A DNA stretch of 5,671 nucleotides from positions 1 to 5,671 of the forward strand of contig CAITEL010000354.1 in assembly GCA_903891375.1 (NCBI GenBank), read 5' to 3'. The notes under the pieces are model-generated. The model saw nothing but the letters and a program-made list of their open reading frames with translations. It was not told the origin of the DNA and searched no databases. A program made the position numbers and the translations under genes. The DNA is from an uncultured Neisseriaceae bacterium. Lineage in GTDB: Bacteria; Pseudomonadota; Gammaproteobacteria; Burkholderiales; UBA11063. This document shows positions 1-5,671 of this stretch, one piece after another (the stretch's first letter is position 1; each line of letters starts with the position of its first letter).

Positions 1-273
1 AATAAAGTATCCACAGCAAAGTAATATTCCGCCAGCTATTATCCCGCGACTACTACCAATAAATTTATCGGCGATAGCTCCACCAAATAGGCTATTAATA
101 TAAGCTAATGAAGTAAAAGACCCAACAATTACGTAACTGGATTTATCATCTAATTTTAAAAAATCAATTAAATAAAAAATCAGTAGAGTCTGAATTACGT
201 AGAAACCATACCGCTCCCACATTTCTGTGAGAAAAAATATAGAAAAACCCCGTGGTTGTGGTTGATTAAACAC
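1..273 (-). CDS. POT/PTR2-family proton-coupled oligopeptide transporter, N-terminal part
   Basis: Only the first 91 codons are present; the gene runs off the left edge. The product should be an inner-membrane symporter importing di- and tripeptides with protons (DtpA/TppB-like). The visible part shows the POT signature on helix 1, TEMWERYGFY (residues 16-25), matching the family ExxER(F/Y)xxY proton-coupling motif with E17, E20 and R21. After the second helix comes GGAIADKFIGSSR (64-76), matching the family loop G-x-x-A-D-x-x-x-G. The start is GTG at 273-271: an in-frame TAA lies just upstream (291-289), and a strong Shine-Dalgarno AAAGGGG (290-284, minus strand) sits 10 bases before GTG. 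It is transcribed divergently from the NCS2-like transporter. A full POT protein is about 450-500 residues, so roughly four fifths is missing. The family is clear; the exact substrate is inference. Confidence 0.9.
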   Translation of the reverse strand, partial: MFNQPQPRGFSIFFLTEMWERYGFYVIQTLLIFYLIDFLKLDDKSSYVIVGSFTSLAYINSLFGGAIADKFIGSSRGIIAGGILLCCGYFI

Positions 274-283
274 TATGTATGTA

Positions 284-290
284 CCCCTTT
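284..290 (-). promoter_or_regulatory. Ribosome binding site fixing a GTG start of the peptide transporter
   Basis: The minus strand reads AAAGGGG here, 10 bases before GTG at 273. There is no in-frame ATG between the upstream in-frame stop (291-289) and this GTG, so the site settles the start codon. Confidence 0.7.
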
Positions 291-303
291 AGTAAAGCAT
301 GTA

Positions 304-309
304 AGTATA
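304..309 (-). promoter_or_regulatory. Possible -10 box for the peptide transporter
   Basis: The minus strand reads TATACT, five of six matches to the -10 consensus. It would put transcription start near 297 and give a leader of about 24 bases that includes the Shine-Dalgarno. The hexamer 17 bases upstream (332-327, GCTCAA) is a poor -35 and there is no TG extension, so support is weak. The box lies inside the perfect palindrome AAGTATACTT (303-312). Confidence 0.25.
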
Positions 310-316
310 CTTAATA

Positions 317-404
317 CGGGCATGTATTGAGCTTTCCGCTTTCGCTCCTGATGTACGAGAGTCACACGGCGTCGCTCATCAAAAACCTCAATTTGTGCCA
401 GTGC
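317..404. other. GC-rich island with imperfect hairpins in the divergent intergenic region
   Basis: Positions 321-380 are 53% G+C by direct count, whereas the next 100 intergenic bases (421-520) are 24%. Two imperfect inverted repeats are visible. GAGC (329-332) pairs with GCTC (344-347). TGATG-ta-CGA (349-358) pairs with TCG-ct-CATCA (372-381) around a 13-base loop. Near-identical direct repeats flank it: TAAGTATACTT at 302-312 and TAAGTATAGTT at 405-415, 10 of 11 matching. I do not recognise the sequence as a named repeat, riboswitch or small RNA. It could be a short dispersed repeat, a remnant of an inserted element, or a structured leader of the peptide transporter transcript. The composition contrast is seen directly; any function is inference. 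Confidence 0.4.
349..381. repeat. Imperfect inverted repeat (5 + 3 bp stem, 13-base loop)
   Basis: TGATG (349-353) is complementary to CATCA (377-381) and CGA (356-358) to TCG (372-374), separated by a 2x2 internal loop. No T-run follows on either strand, so it is not an obvious intrinsic terminator. Confidence 0.35.
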
Positions 405-522
405 TAAGTATAGTTTGTATTTATTACTGCTGATTAGTTAAGCCCTCATAACGTTATTATATCATATTAGCTATATTATATATCACAATGCCCAAAAATT
501 TATAATCAATAAATGCATAAAA

Positions 523-531
523 TGGTATACT
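523..531 (+). promoter_or_regulatory. Extended -10 promoter for the NCS2-like transporter
   Basis: TGGTATACT gives an extended -10 (TG-N-TATACT, -10 box 526-531). No good -35 is visible 16-18 bases upstream (AT-rich, about 502-509), which is tolerable for extended -10 promoters. The predicted transcription start near 538 leaves only about 11 bases before ATG 550 but about 33 before TTG 571. That favours the TTG start. Confidence 0.45.
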
Positions 532-555
532 TATCCCCTTATAAATTATATGGTG

Positions 556-562
556 TTAGGGG
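556..562 (+). promoter_or_regulatory. Ribosome binding site supporting a TTG start at 571
   Basis: TTAGGGG ends 8 bases before TTG 571, an ideal spacing. It closely resembles the AAAGGGG used by the divergent peptide transporter. The in-frame ATG at 550 has no Shine-Dalgarno upstream, and the site would lie inside the coding region if ATG 550 were the start. Confidence 0.5.
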
Positions 563-570
563 TGCATATT

Positions 571-2160
571 TTGAATTCAGCAAATTTCAAGTATAAATGG
601 CTATCAACTGGTGATATAGGTGCTGCAGCAACAATCATTTTCGATAATTTAACAATACTCACATTTATTTCTTTAATTCTTCAATTTGGTTACAAATTCC
701 CTATAGAGATCATCTTAACTAGAATGATACCAGGTACTGTATTTGGGGTATTAATCGGTAATATTCTGTGTTTGTGGCTAGGTTTTAGGCTGGCGAAACG
801 TGAGGGTAGGAATGTCACAGCGTTACCTTTTGGTTTAGATGCGCCATCAGCAATTGGCTTTGTTGTCTGCGTTATAGGGCCTGCATTTAGTGTTGCTAAA
901 CAACAAGGGATGTTAGATTATGAGGCGGGGATTTTGGCTTGGCATGTTGGTACTGGATGTATTTTTGCCTTAGGCTTAATCAAGTTATTTTGTAGTGTAT
1001 TTGCAAAAAAAATTAAAGAATGTATTCCACAAGCGGCATTGCTGGGGGCTATTGGTGGTGTGGCGATTGCTTTAATTGGCTTTATACCGCTAGTCTCAAT
1101 CATACAAATGCCAGTAGTGGGTTTAACGGCTTTAGGTATTATGCTGTTAACAATGTTCGCTAAAGTTCGTTTGCCGTTTAATATTTCAGGAATTCCTGCA
1201 GCAATAGTTTTTGGTACCATAGTATATTATGTTGTAATGCCACTTGGTTTAAGTGGTCCAATACCTGATTTATCCGATTTATCAAAACATATTGGCTTTA
1301 TCTTGCCTATGCCAAGTTTTGGATTTTTAAGTGTAGCGCCACTTATCATTAAAAATATTCCTTTAATTATCCCATTTGCTTTGTTGGTAGTGTTTGGTAC
1401 TATGTCTGTTGCTGAGAGTTCAGCTTGTGTTGGAGAAAACTATAACGTAAGAAGTTTGGTTATAGTTGATGCTATTGCTACAATAGCATCATCACTTTGT
1501 GGTGGTGTGTCACAGACAACTCCATATGCTGGGTTTCCAGCTTATAAAAAATTAGATGCGAGAGCTGGTTTTTTAATTATCAACATCATTGTTGTAGGTA
1601 TTGGTGGTATATTTGGTTTAGTTGGATTTCTAGTTCATTTGGTTCCTGAAGCTGCGGTTGCCTCAATTTTATTATTTGTTGCTTTTGAAATCATGATGCA
1701 AGGTTTTGTGCATTGTGATAAAAAGTATATTACGCCAATTTTATTTTCTTTTTTTCCATCAATTGCGAGATTGTTACAAATCAAAATAACGGATGGCTCA
1801 TTAATTAGCGTTGATAAACTCCAAGCAGACATGTTTAATAACGTTATGCCAACAATAAGTGACCATTTGGCGATAGTAATGATGGGTAATGGATTTATTA
1901 TTACGGGAATTTTGTGGGGAGCATTTTTAAGCTTTGCGATTGATCACAAATATATAAAGAGTTTTGTGTGCTGTGTTGTTTTGTCTATTTTGTCATATTT
2001 TGGTGTGATACATTCAGTATTTATAACTGGACAAGTGTATCTACCGAGTGAATTACCACACAACGTGTGTAAAATACCGTTAGAGCTATCTTTGGGCTAT
2101 TTGATTATAGGTGTGCTAGTACTCCTAAGTATATTTGCTAAAAAGCCAAATAAATTGTAG
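571..2160 (+). CDS. NCS2-like (xanthine/uracil permease superfamily) membrane transporter
   Basis: A strongly hydrophobic protein of 529 residues from TTG 571 (536 if ATG 550 is used), long enough for the 14 helices of the NCS2 fold. It is probably an inner-membrane nucleobase or related carrier. Recognisable stretches are WLSTGDI near the N-terminus (10-16), LTRMIPGT (50-57), ALPFGLDAPS (84-93, the place of the helix 3 half-strand), VAESSACVGENYN (280-292, the helix 8 region that carries the substrate-binding acidic residue in NCS2 proteins) and GGVSQTTPYAGFPAYKK (311-327, the helix 10 region). The GxPxxKxxxARAG pattern is typical, as I recall, of a poorly characterised NCS2 branch rather than of UraA, UapA or AzgA, so the substrate is unknown. 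A polar insert around 403-433 may be an extramembrane loop. The gene is intact and stands alone. It is divergent from the peptide transporter and convergent with the metalloprotease gene. The family is fairly sure; the substrate is not. Confidence 0.8.
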   Translation: MNSANFKYKWLSTGDIGAAATIIFDNLTILTFISLILQFGYKFPIEIILTRMIPGTVFGVLIGNILCLWLGFRLAKREGRNVTALPFGLDAPSAIGFVVCVIGPAFSVAKQQGMLDYEAGILAWHVGTGCIFALGLIKLFCSVFAKKIKECIPQAALLGAIGGVAIALIGFIPLVSIIQMPVVGLTALGIMLLTMFAKVRLPFNISGIPAAIVFGTIVYYVVMPLGLSGPIPDLSDLSKHIGFILPMPSFGFLSVAPLIIKNIPLIIPFALLVVFGTMSVAESSACVGENYNVRSLVIVDAIATIASSLCGGVSQTTPYAGFPAYKKLDARAGFLIINIIVVGIGGIFGLVGFLVHLVPEAAVASILLFVAFEIMMQGFVHCDKKYITPILFSFFPSIARLLQIKITDGSLISVDKLQADMFNNVMPTISDHLAIVMMGNGFIITGILWGAFLSFAIDHKYIKSFVCCVVLSILSYFGVIHSVFITGQVYLPSELPHNVCKIPLELSLGYLIIGVLVLLSIFAKKPNKL

Positions 2161-2165
2161 AAGTA

Positions 2166-3005
2166 TTATTTACTAGCACTGGCGGACACCTGCCCAGTTT
2201 TAAATAATTCTGAATTACAACTTTTTAAGAAATCGTCGCCTAGTAGTGATAGTTTAAAATATACGTCTAGGCTGGCTTTTTCGAGTTTAAGGGTTTTAAA
2301 ATATATCTGTAGGCTATTAAACTTGACTTGATTAAATTCATGCCATAAGTCAAATTTTCCGCGATGTAACACTTCTTCGGCGTATCGCCATGCTGTACTT
2401 TCTTCTCGAAATACTAGCCAAGTAAACTTGGCCACTTCGGCACGGGCTTGTTTTGAGTTGAGTAAATACAAACCAACTTTAAGATCATTGTCGTGGTTGC
2501 CCCGAATAAAAGACAAATAATGACCAAATTCATGCCCAATCACTACTATTAAGCGGAGTATATCTTCGTCTGTTGAGGCTAAAAATATTGGTTCAACATA
2601 TCGTTCTACAGTGTAGCTCAGGTTTTTATTTATCGCCAGCATATGCGGTGCAACTAAAGTTTCTCGTACTCCACGTAGCGGAGCATGAATAGTATGGTGT
2701 TTATTCTTGCTGGTAGATTGTTTGAATGATGCTTCTACAATATATTCACCATGATCTTTAGGCAATGTGGGTACTATATCCACTCCAGATTGTAGTATTT
2801 CAACAAAGAGTTTTACGAAAGTGTCGTAGTTTAGGCGTTCCTCTGGTATGGCATCGGTTTTTGAACGTTCTTTTAGCTGTATATCTGGGAAGTTAAATTT
2901 TTCTTGAAACGTTACTCCACCCATTGCAGGGGTATGGCTTGACCCAACGGTTGAACTTATCTCGGCGCTTCTAGTTGCCGAATTAATTGAAGAAATTTTA
3001 CTCAT
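2166..3005 (-). CDS. Uncharacterised HExxH zinc-metalloprotease-like protein
   Basis: I do not recognise the family. The 279-residue product has a clear zincin motif, HEFGH at 158-162, preceded by a hydrophobic helix (LRLIVVIG, 150-157). In such motifs the two histidines bind zinc and the glutamate is catalytic. Some 40 residues later REESTAWRYAEE (200-211) offers E201 or E202 as the third zinc ligand, as in gluzincin-type enzymes; that assignment is inference. The first 30 or so residues are Ser/Thr-rich and probably disordered. No signal peptide or membrane helix is evident, so it is probably cytosolic unless exported by a leaderless route. The C-terminus ends in a short Ser/Ala tail. The start is ATG 3005; AAGGTG (3024-3019, minus strand) overlaps the lpxH stop and lies 13 bases upstream, rather far. 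It follows lpxH by 17 bases, so the two are probably co-transcribed, but nothing shows a shared function. Confidence 0.75.
   Translation of the reverse strand: MSKISSINSATRSAEISSTVGSSHTPAMGGVTFQEKFNFPDIQLKERSKTDAIPEERLNYDTFVKLFVEILQSGVDIVPTLPKDHGEYIVEASFKQSTSKNKHHTIHAPLRGVRETLVAPHMLAINKNLSYTVERYVEPIFLASTDEDILRLIVVIGHEFGHYLSFIRGNHDNDLKVGLYLLNSKQARAEVAKFTWLVFREESTAWRYAEEVLHRGKFDLWHEFNQVKFNSLQIYFKTLKLEKASLDVYFKLSLLGDDFLKSCNSELFKTGQVSASASK
2178..2201 (+). terminator. Weak candidate intrinsic terminator after the NCS2-like gene
   Basis: ACTGGC (2178-2183) pairs with GCC-c-AGT (2192-2198, one bulged C), with a possible inner GG/CC pair, followed by a short T-run (2198-2201). The hairpin lies inside the last codons of the convergent metalloprotease gene, because only 5 bases separate the two stop codons. 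The T-run is short and the stem interrupted, so it is tentative. On the minus strand no T-run follows. Confidence 0.3.
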
Positions 3006-3022
3006 TTTGTTGCATGTACACC

Positions 3023-3745
3023 TTATTTTAAATGTATTGTAATATTTTCCCCGTCGAGTAATACATACCCTCCAGCTTTATGGTCAACCCAATCGGGTAT
3101 TTCAATTCGTGATAACTCTTTACCATTTTCAAGTTTTATTTTGTAATGTGCTGGATCGTGTGTATGGCCGTGAATCACAATGTTGGCATTATATTTATCT
3201 GCGGTTTTAACTACGGATGCGTCTACTACTTTATAAATATGTTGTCGAAGTGGATCGTAGGCTGTATTGGATTTACTTTCTAGTTTATCTTTCAGTTTAT
3301 AACGCCATTTAAGTGGTATTTTTCTAAGTAGAAACATTACCAGTGGGTTTTGAATAATCTTCTTAAATCGGAGATATCCAGTGTCTAAAGTGCAGAACAT
3401 ATCACCATGGCTTAACAGTATCCTGTTACTTTCAATGTTTAATATGCTACAATCATTAAGTAACGTGATTCCAGTTTCTTTAGCAAATCTTTTACCTAAA
3501 CCAAAATCATGGTTTCCTCTGATAAAGTATAATGGCTTTATTTTAGTAAAGTTTTTAAAACTGCTTTTAATCTCTGAGATAAACACATTATTATCATCAT
3601 CGCCAATCCAATAGTCAAAGAAGTCACCAAGTATATATAAGGCATCAAGTTCTTTTTCAAAGCGTTGCATAAGCGAGTAAAATAATTGATTGCTATCAAA
3701 GGTATTTGGTGATAGATGCAGATCAGAAATAAAAGCTATTTTCAT
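3023..3745 (-). CDS. lpxH: UDP-2,3-diacylglucosamine pyrophosphohydrolase LpxH
   Basis: LpxH removes UMP from UDP-2,3-diacylglucosamine to give lipid X, the fourth step of lipid A synthesis, as a peripheral enzyme on the cytoplasmic face of the inner membrane. The 240-residue length matches the E. coli enzyme. All calcineurin-like phosphoesterase metal motifs are intact: SDLH (D8, H10), GDFFDYW (G40, D41), RGNHD (N78, H79), SHGD (H113) and HGHTH (H192, H194, H196). The insert with basic and hydrophobic residues (about 124-165, including LRKIPLKWRYKLK) corresponds to the lid that holds the acyl chains in LpxH, and it argues against a generic phosphoesterase. The start ATG has only a weak purine stretch upstream. 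A consensus extended -10 promoter precedes it, shared back to back with that of def. Downstream, 17 bases away, lies the metalloprotease gene. Confidence 0.95.
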   Translation of the reverse strand: MKIAFISDLHLSPNTFDSNQLFYSLMQRFEKELDALYILGDFFDYWIGDDDNNVFISEIKSSFKNFTKIKPLYFIRGNHDFGLGKRFAKETGITLLNDCSILNIESNRILLSHGDMFCTLDTGYLRFKKIIQNPLVMFLLRKIPLKWRYKLKDKLESKSNTAYDPLRQHIYKVVDASVVKTADKYNANIVIHGHTHDPAHYKIKLENGKELSRIEIPDWVDHKAGGYVLLDGENITIHLK

Positions 3746-3784
3746 AAATTTTCTATGTTTTTTAAATATTGTTACGAGTACTTA

Positions 3785-3813
3785 ATTATAACATGTTACA
3801 ATAATTATTTTAA
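3785..3813 (-). promoter_or_regulatory. lpxH promoter with perfect extended -10
   Basis: The minus strand carries TGTTATAAT (3793-3785), a perfect -10 with TG extension. TTAAAA (3813-3808) lies 17 bases upstream and matches the -35 consensus at four of six. Predicted transcription start is near 3778, giving a leader of about 33 bases before ATG 3745. Confidence 0.6.
3789..3798. promoter_or_regulatory. Palindrome TAACATGTTA over the lpxH -10 region
   Basis: A perfect 10-base palindrome overlaps the upstream half of the lpxH extended -10. It could be a small operator, but such palindromes occur by chance in AT-rich DNA and no regulator can be named. Confidence 0.2.
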
Positions 3814-3839
3814 CACATTATGTTTTAAAGTGGTATATA
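3810..3839 (+). promoter_or_regulatory. def-glnS promoter, possibly leaderless
   Basis: TTAACA (3810-3815) matches the -35 consensus at five of six. After an 18-base spacer comes TATATA (3834-3839), with a TG extension at 3831-3832. The expected transcription start, 6-7 bases beyond the -10, falls at about 3846-3847, exactly at the def ATG. The -35 overlaps the lpxH -35 on the other strand. Confidence 0.5.
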
Positions 3840-3846
3840 TAAATAA

Positions 3847-4344
3847 ATGATTAAAGATATATTGCATATTGGGGATAAATTACTCTTAGAGAAGAGTATG
3901 GAGGTAAAATCACATGAGTTTAATTCAAAAGAATTAAAGGAATTAATTAATAATCTGCGAGATAGTATGCGTGAAACAAACGGTGTTGGTATTTCGGCGA
4001 TTCAAATTGGGGTGAAAAAACGTATAGCACTGATTGAGTATTACGTAGATAACCCACGTTATGCAGAAATCGGTAATTGTCCGTTAACGGTGCTTATAAA
4101 TCCAGAATTTAGTGTTGTGGGGGATGAGATTTCAGAGTATAATGAGGGGTGTTTATCGGTTCCTGATACTAGAGGAATTGTGCGTCGTCCCAAACATATT
4201 AAGTATAAATATTTTGATGAAGCAGGGCAACAGATTATCGGTGAGAATGATGGCTTTTTTGCAAGAGTTATGCAACACGAAATAGATCATATGGATGGTA
4301 TATTGTTTACCACGAGGGTAGATATAAATAAGGAACAACAATAA
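3847..4344 (+). CDS. def: Peptide deformylase
   Basis: This metalloenzyme removes the formyl group from the initiator methionine of nascent proteins in the cytoplasm, acting near the ribosomal exit tunnel. The 165 residues match the usual length. The three deformylase motifs are present: GVGISAIQ (46-53; motif I GxGxAAxQ with Ser at the first Ala), EGCLS (100-104; metal ligand C102) and HEIDH (144-148; ligands H144 and H148, catalytic E145). The segments VPDTRGIVRR after motif II and FFARVMQHE before motif III resemble the deformylase paralogues often found beside a canonical Def, more than E. coli Def itself; that comparison is from memory. No Shine-Dalgarno is visible before ATG 3847, and the promoter may start transcription at the start codon. 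It is followed without a gap by glnS rather than by fmt, the common partner of def. Confidence 0.94.
   Translation: MIKDILHIGDKLLLEKSMEVKSHEFNSKELKELINNLRDSMRETNGVGISAIQIGVKKRIALIEYYVDNPRYAEIGNCPLTVLINPEFSVVGDEISEYNEGCLSVPDTRGIVRRPKHIKYKYFDEAGQQIIGENDGFFARVMQHEIDHMDGILFTTRVDINKEQQ
4329..4334 (+). promoter_or_regulatory. glnS ribosome binding site inside def
   Basis: TAAGGA lies within the last codons of def, 10 bases before the glnS ATG. The def stop TAA (4342-4344) directly abuts ATG 4345, an arrangement that fits translational coupling. Confidence 0.65.
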
Positions 4345-5671
4345 ATGTTAGAAAATGTTACAGAAGTAAATAGCAGTAATTTTATTAAAAATATTATTGA
4401 AGAAGATTTAAAAACAGGAAAACATAAAAATATAATTACACGTTTTCCACCAGAGCCAAATGGATATTTACATATAGGACATGCTAAATCGATTTGTTTA
4501 AATTTTGGTTTGGCTAGTGAATTTCATGGGCAATGTAATTTGCGTTTTGATGATACTAATCCAGAAAAAGAATCAGAAGAATATGCAAAGAGCATTGAGG
4601 AAAGCATTAGATGGCTTGGCTTTAGTTGGGCTGGTGAGATTAAGCATGCTTCAGATTATTTTGATAAACTTTTTGAGTTTGCTATGTTTTTTATTCAGAA
4701 AAATTTAGCGTATGTCTGTGATTTGACGCTAGATGAAATGCGTGAATATCGTGGTTCGTTTAACACCTCAGGTAAAAATAGTCCTTACCGTGAGCGGAGT
4801 ATTGAAGAAAATACTCTGTTATTTACACAAATGCGTGAAGGTAAATTTTCAGACGGTACTAAGACACTCCGACTAAAAATTGATATGAACTCACCAAATA
4901 TCAATCTACGAGACCCTGTTATTTATAGGATTAAACGTGCGTACCATATTAGAACACGAGATAAATGGTGTATCTATCCAATGTACGATTATACTCATTG
5001 TATTTCGGATGCATTAGAGGGTATTACCCATTCTTGCTGTACTTTGGAGTTTGAAGACCATCGACCATTATATGATTGGGTTGTGTCACACCTACATGAG
5101 GCTGGTTTAGTTCTGAACCATCCTCGCCAAATTGAGTTTTCACGCTTGGAGTTACAATACACAGTTACTAGTAAGCGCAAACTTAACCAACTAGTTACAG
5201 AGTCTTTGGTAAATGGCTGGGATGATCCTCGTATGCCAACAATATCTGGCATGCGACGGCGTGGTTATACCAGTAGTGGTATTCGCTTATTTGCTAAACG
5301 TTGCGGTATATCTAAGTCCCCAAATATCGTTGATGTTGCATTATTAGAGGCATCAGTACGTGATGAACTAGAACATGTGGCGCCACGAATGATGGCAGTT
5401 TTAAACCCATTAAAAATAGTAATAACTAATTTTGCCTCAGAACCAAGTAGAAGTGCGGTATTTCATCCACAACGACCAGAGTTAGGTGAACGATTAGTCG
5501 AGTTGACTCGTGAAATTTATATTGAACGTGATGATTTTATGTTAGAAGCAATCCAAGGTTGGCAAAGGCTAACTTTACATGGAGAGGTTCGCCTACGACA
5601 TAGTTACGTAATGAAATGTGACGAAGTTATAAAAGATAGTATGGGCAATGTGCTTGAACTACGTTGTAGCA
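4345..5671 (+). CDS. glnS: Glutaminyl-tRNA synthetase, lacking C-terminus
   Basis: Class I synthetase that charges tRNA-Gln with glutamine using ATP in the cytoplasm. The first 442 codons are open with no internal stop; the right edge cuts off roughly 110 residues of the C-terminal anticodon-binding beta-barrels, judged from the 554-residue E. coli enzyme. Landmarks: [17 protein letters not shown] (33-49) with the HIGH box at 43-46, [11 protein letters not shown], the NSPYRERS insert, [20 protein letters not shown] (the acceptor and active-site region), and VTSKRKL (274-280), the KMSKS equivalent, followed by [13 protein letters not shown]. coli has VMSKR; here Met is Thr (T275), while the catalytic Ser and Lys remain. 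These features, above all [19 protein letters not shown], mark GlnRS rather than a bacterial GluRS. The ATG abuts the def stop and has a good Shine-Dalgarno inside def, so both genes are probably read from the def promoter. Confidence 0.96.
   Translation, partial: MLENVTEVNSSNFIKNIIEEDLKTGKHKNIITRFPPEPNGYLHIGHAKSICLNFGLASEFHGQCNLRFDDTNPEKESEEYAKSIEESIRWLGFSWAGEIKHASDYFDKLFEFAMFFIQKNLAYVCDLTLDEMREYRGSFNTSGKNSPYRERSIEENTLLFTQMREGKFSDGTKTLRLKIDMNSPNINLRDPVIYRIKRAYHIRTRDKWCIYPMYDYTHCISDALEGITHSCCTLEFEDHRPLYDWVVSHLHEAGLVLNHPRQIEFSRLELQYTVTSKRKLNQLVTESLVNGWDDPRMPTISGMRRRGYTSSGIRLFAKRCGISKSPNIVDVALLEASVRDELEHVAPRMMAVLNPLKIVITNFASEPSRSAVFHPQRPELGERLVELTREIYIERDDFMLEAIQGWQRLTLHGEVRLRHSYVMKCDEVIKDSMGNVLELRCS

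Noticed and set aside
302..415. Direct repeats TAAGTATA(C/G)TT as proof of a transposon target-site duplication.
   Set aside because: There is one mismatch, no clear terminal inverted repeats adjoin them, and the core octamer recurs elsewhere in the window. They are kept only as a lead in the island finding.
273..437. Minus-strand open frame of 54 codons across the GC island, ending in TAG that overlaps the GTG of the peptide transporter; Arg/Lys-rich, including VFDERRRVTLVHQERKRK.
   Set aside because: It has no ATG except 16 codons before the end, no ribosome binding site at a usable start, and matches no protein I recognise. It could be a decayed remnant, but it is not supported as a gene.
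448..457. Perfect palindrome ATAACGTTAT in the divergent intergenic region.
   Set aside because: It is short, in very AT-rich DNA, and not positioned on a recognised promoter element, so chance is the simpler explanation.
918..1220. 100-codon open frame on the minus strand inside the NCS2-like gene.
   Set aside because: It is an antisense shadow of a well-supported membrane protein, with no family resemblance of its own.
3381..3614. 77-codon plus-strand open frame opposite lpxH.
   Set aside because: It is antisense to lpxH, whose motifs are intact across this stretch.
4505..4708. 67-codon plus-strand open frame inside glnS in another frame.
   Set aside because: The glnS frame is open and conserved throughout; this frame has no recognisable content.
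4995..5252. 85-codon minus-strand open frame inside glnS.
   Set aside because: It is antisense to the conserved catalytic core of GlnRS and looks like nothing known.
4345..5671. Possible frameshift or decay in glnS.
   Set aside because: Codon-by-codon reading is open for all 442 codons with every expected motif in order; only the window edge truncates it.

Overview
The window looks like chromosomal DNA from an AT-rich Gram-negative bacterium, most likely a gammaproteobacterium. Three things point there. LpxH is a lipid A enzyme found mainly in beta- and gammaproteobacteria. GlnRS is of the direct-charging type. lpxH also lies close to glnS, a neighbourhood known from gammaproteobacteria such as Pseudomonas. 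Low GC and two nutrient-uptake carriers would suit a host-associated or fastidious organism, but that is inference and I cannot name a genus.

Layout from left to right: (1) 1-273, minus strand: the N-terminal 91 residues of a POT/PTR2-family proton-coupled peptide transporter, running off the left edge. (2) 274-570: a divergent intergenic region with a conspicuous GC-rich island (about 317-404) holding imperfect hairpins, followed by a very AT-rich stretch with an extended -10 promoter. (3) 571-2160, plus strand: an NCS2-like (xanthine/uracil permease superfamily) membrane transporter, probably started at TTG. (4) 2166-3005, minus strand: an unrecognised protein with a clear HEFGH zinc-metalloprotease motif, convergent with the transporter and only 5 bases from it. 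(5) 3023-3745, minus strand: lpxH, 17 bases upstream of the metalloprotease gene and probably co-transcribed with it. (6) 3746-3846: a compact divergent promoter region. (7) 3847-4344, plus strand: a peptide deformylase (def). (8) 4345-5671, plus strand: glnS, abutting def with no gap and running off the right edge after 442 codons.

Functionally the right half is housekeeping: lipid A synthesis (lpxH), removal of the N-terminal formyl group from new proteins (def) and Gln-tRNA charging (glnS). Def and glnS are evidently translated from one transcript. The left half holds two divergently transcribed uptake systems, one for di/tripeptides and one probably for nucleobases. No CRISPR array, tRNA, rRNA, intact insertion sequence or recognisable defence system was seen. 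The items most worth a second look are the GC island at 317-404, the orphan metalloprotease, the def gene in the lpxH/glnS neighbourhood, and the very short or absent leader predicted for def.
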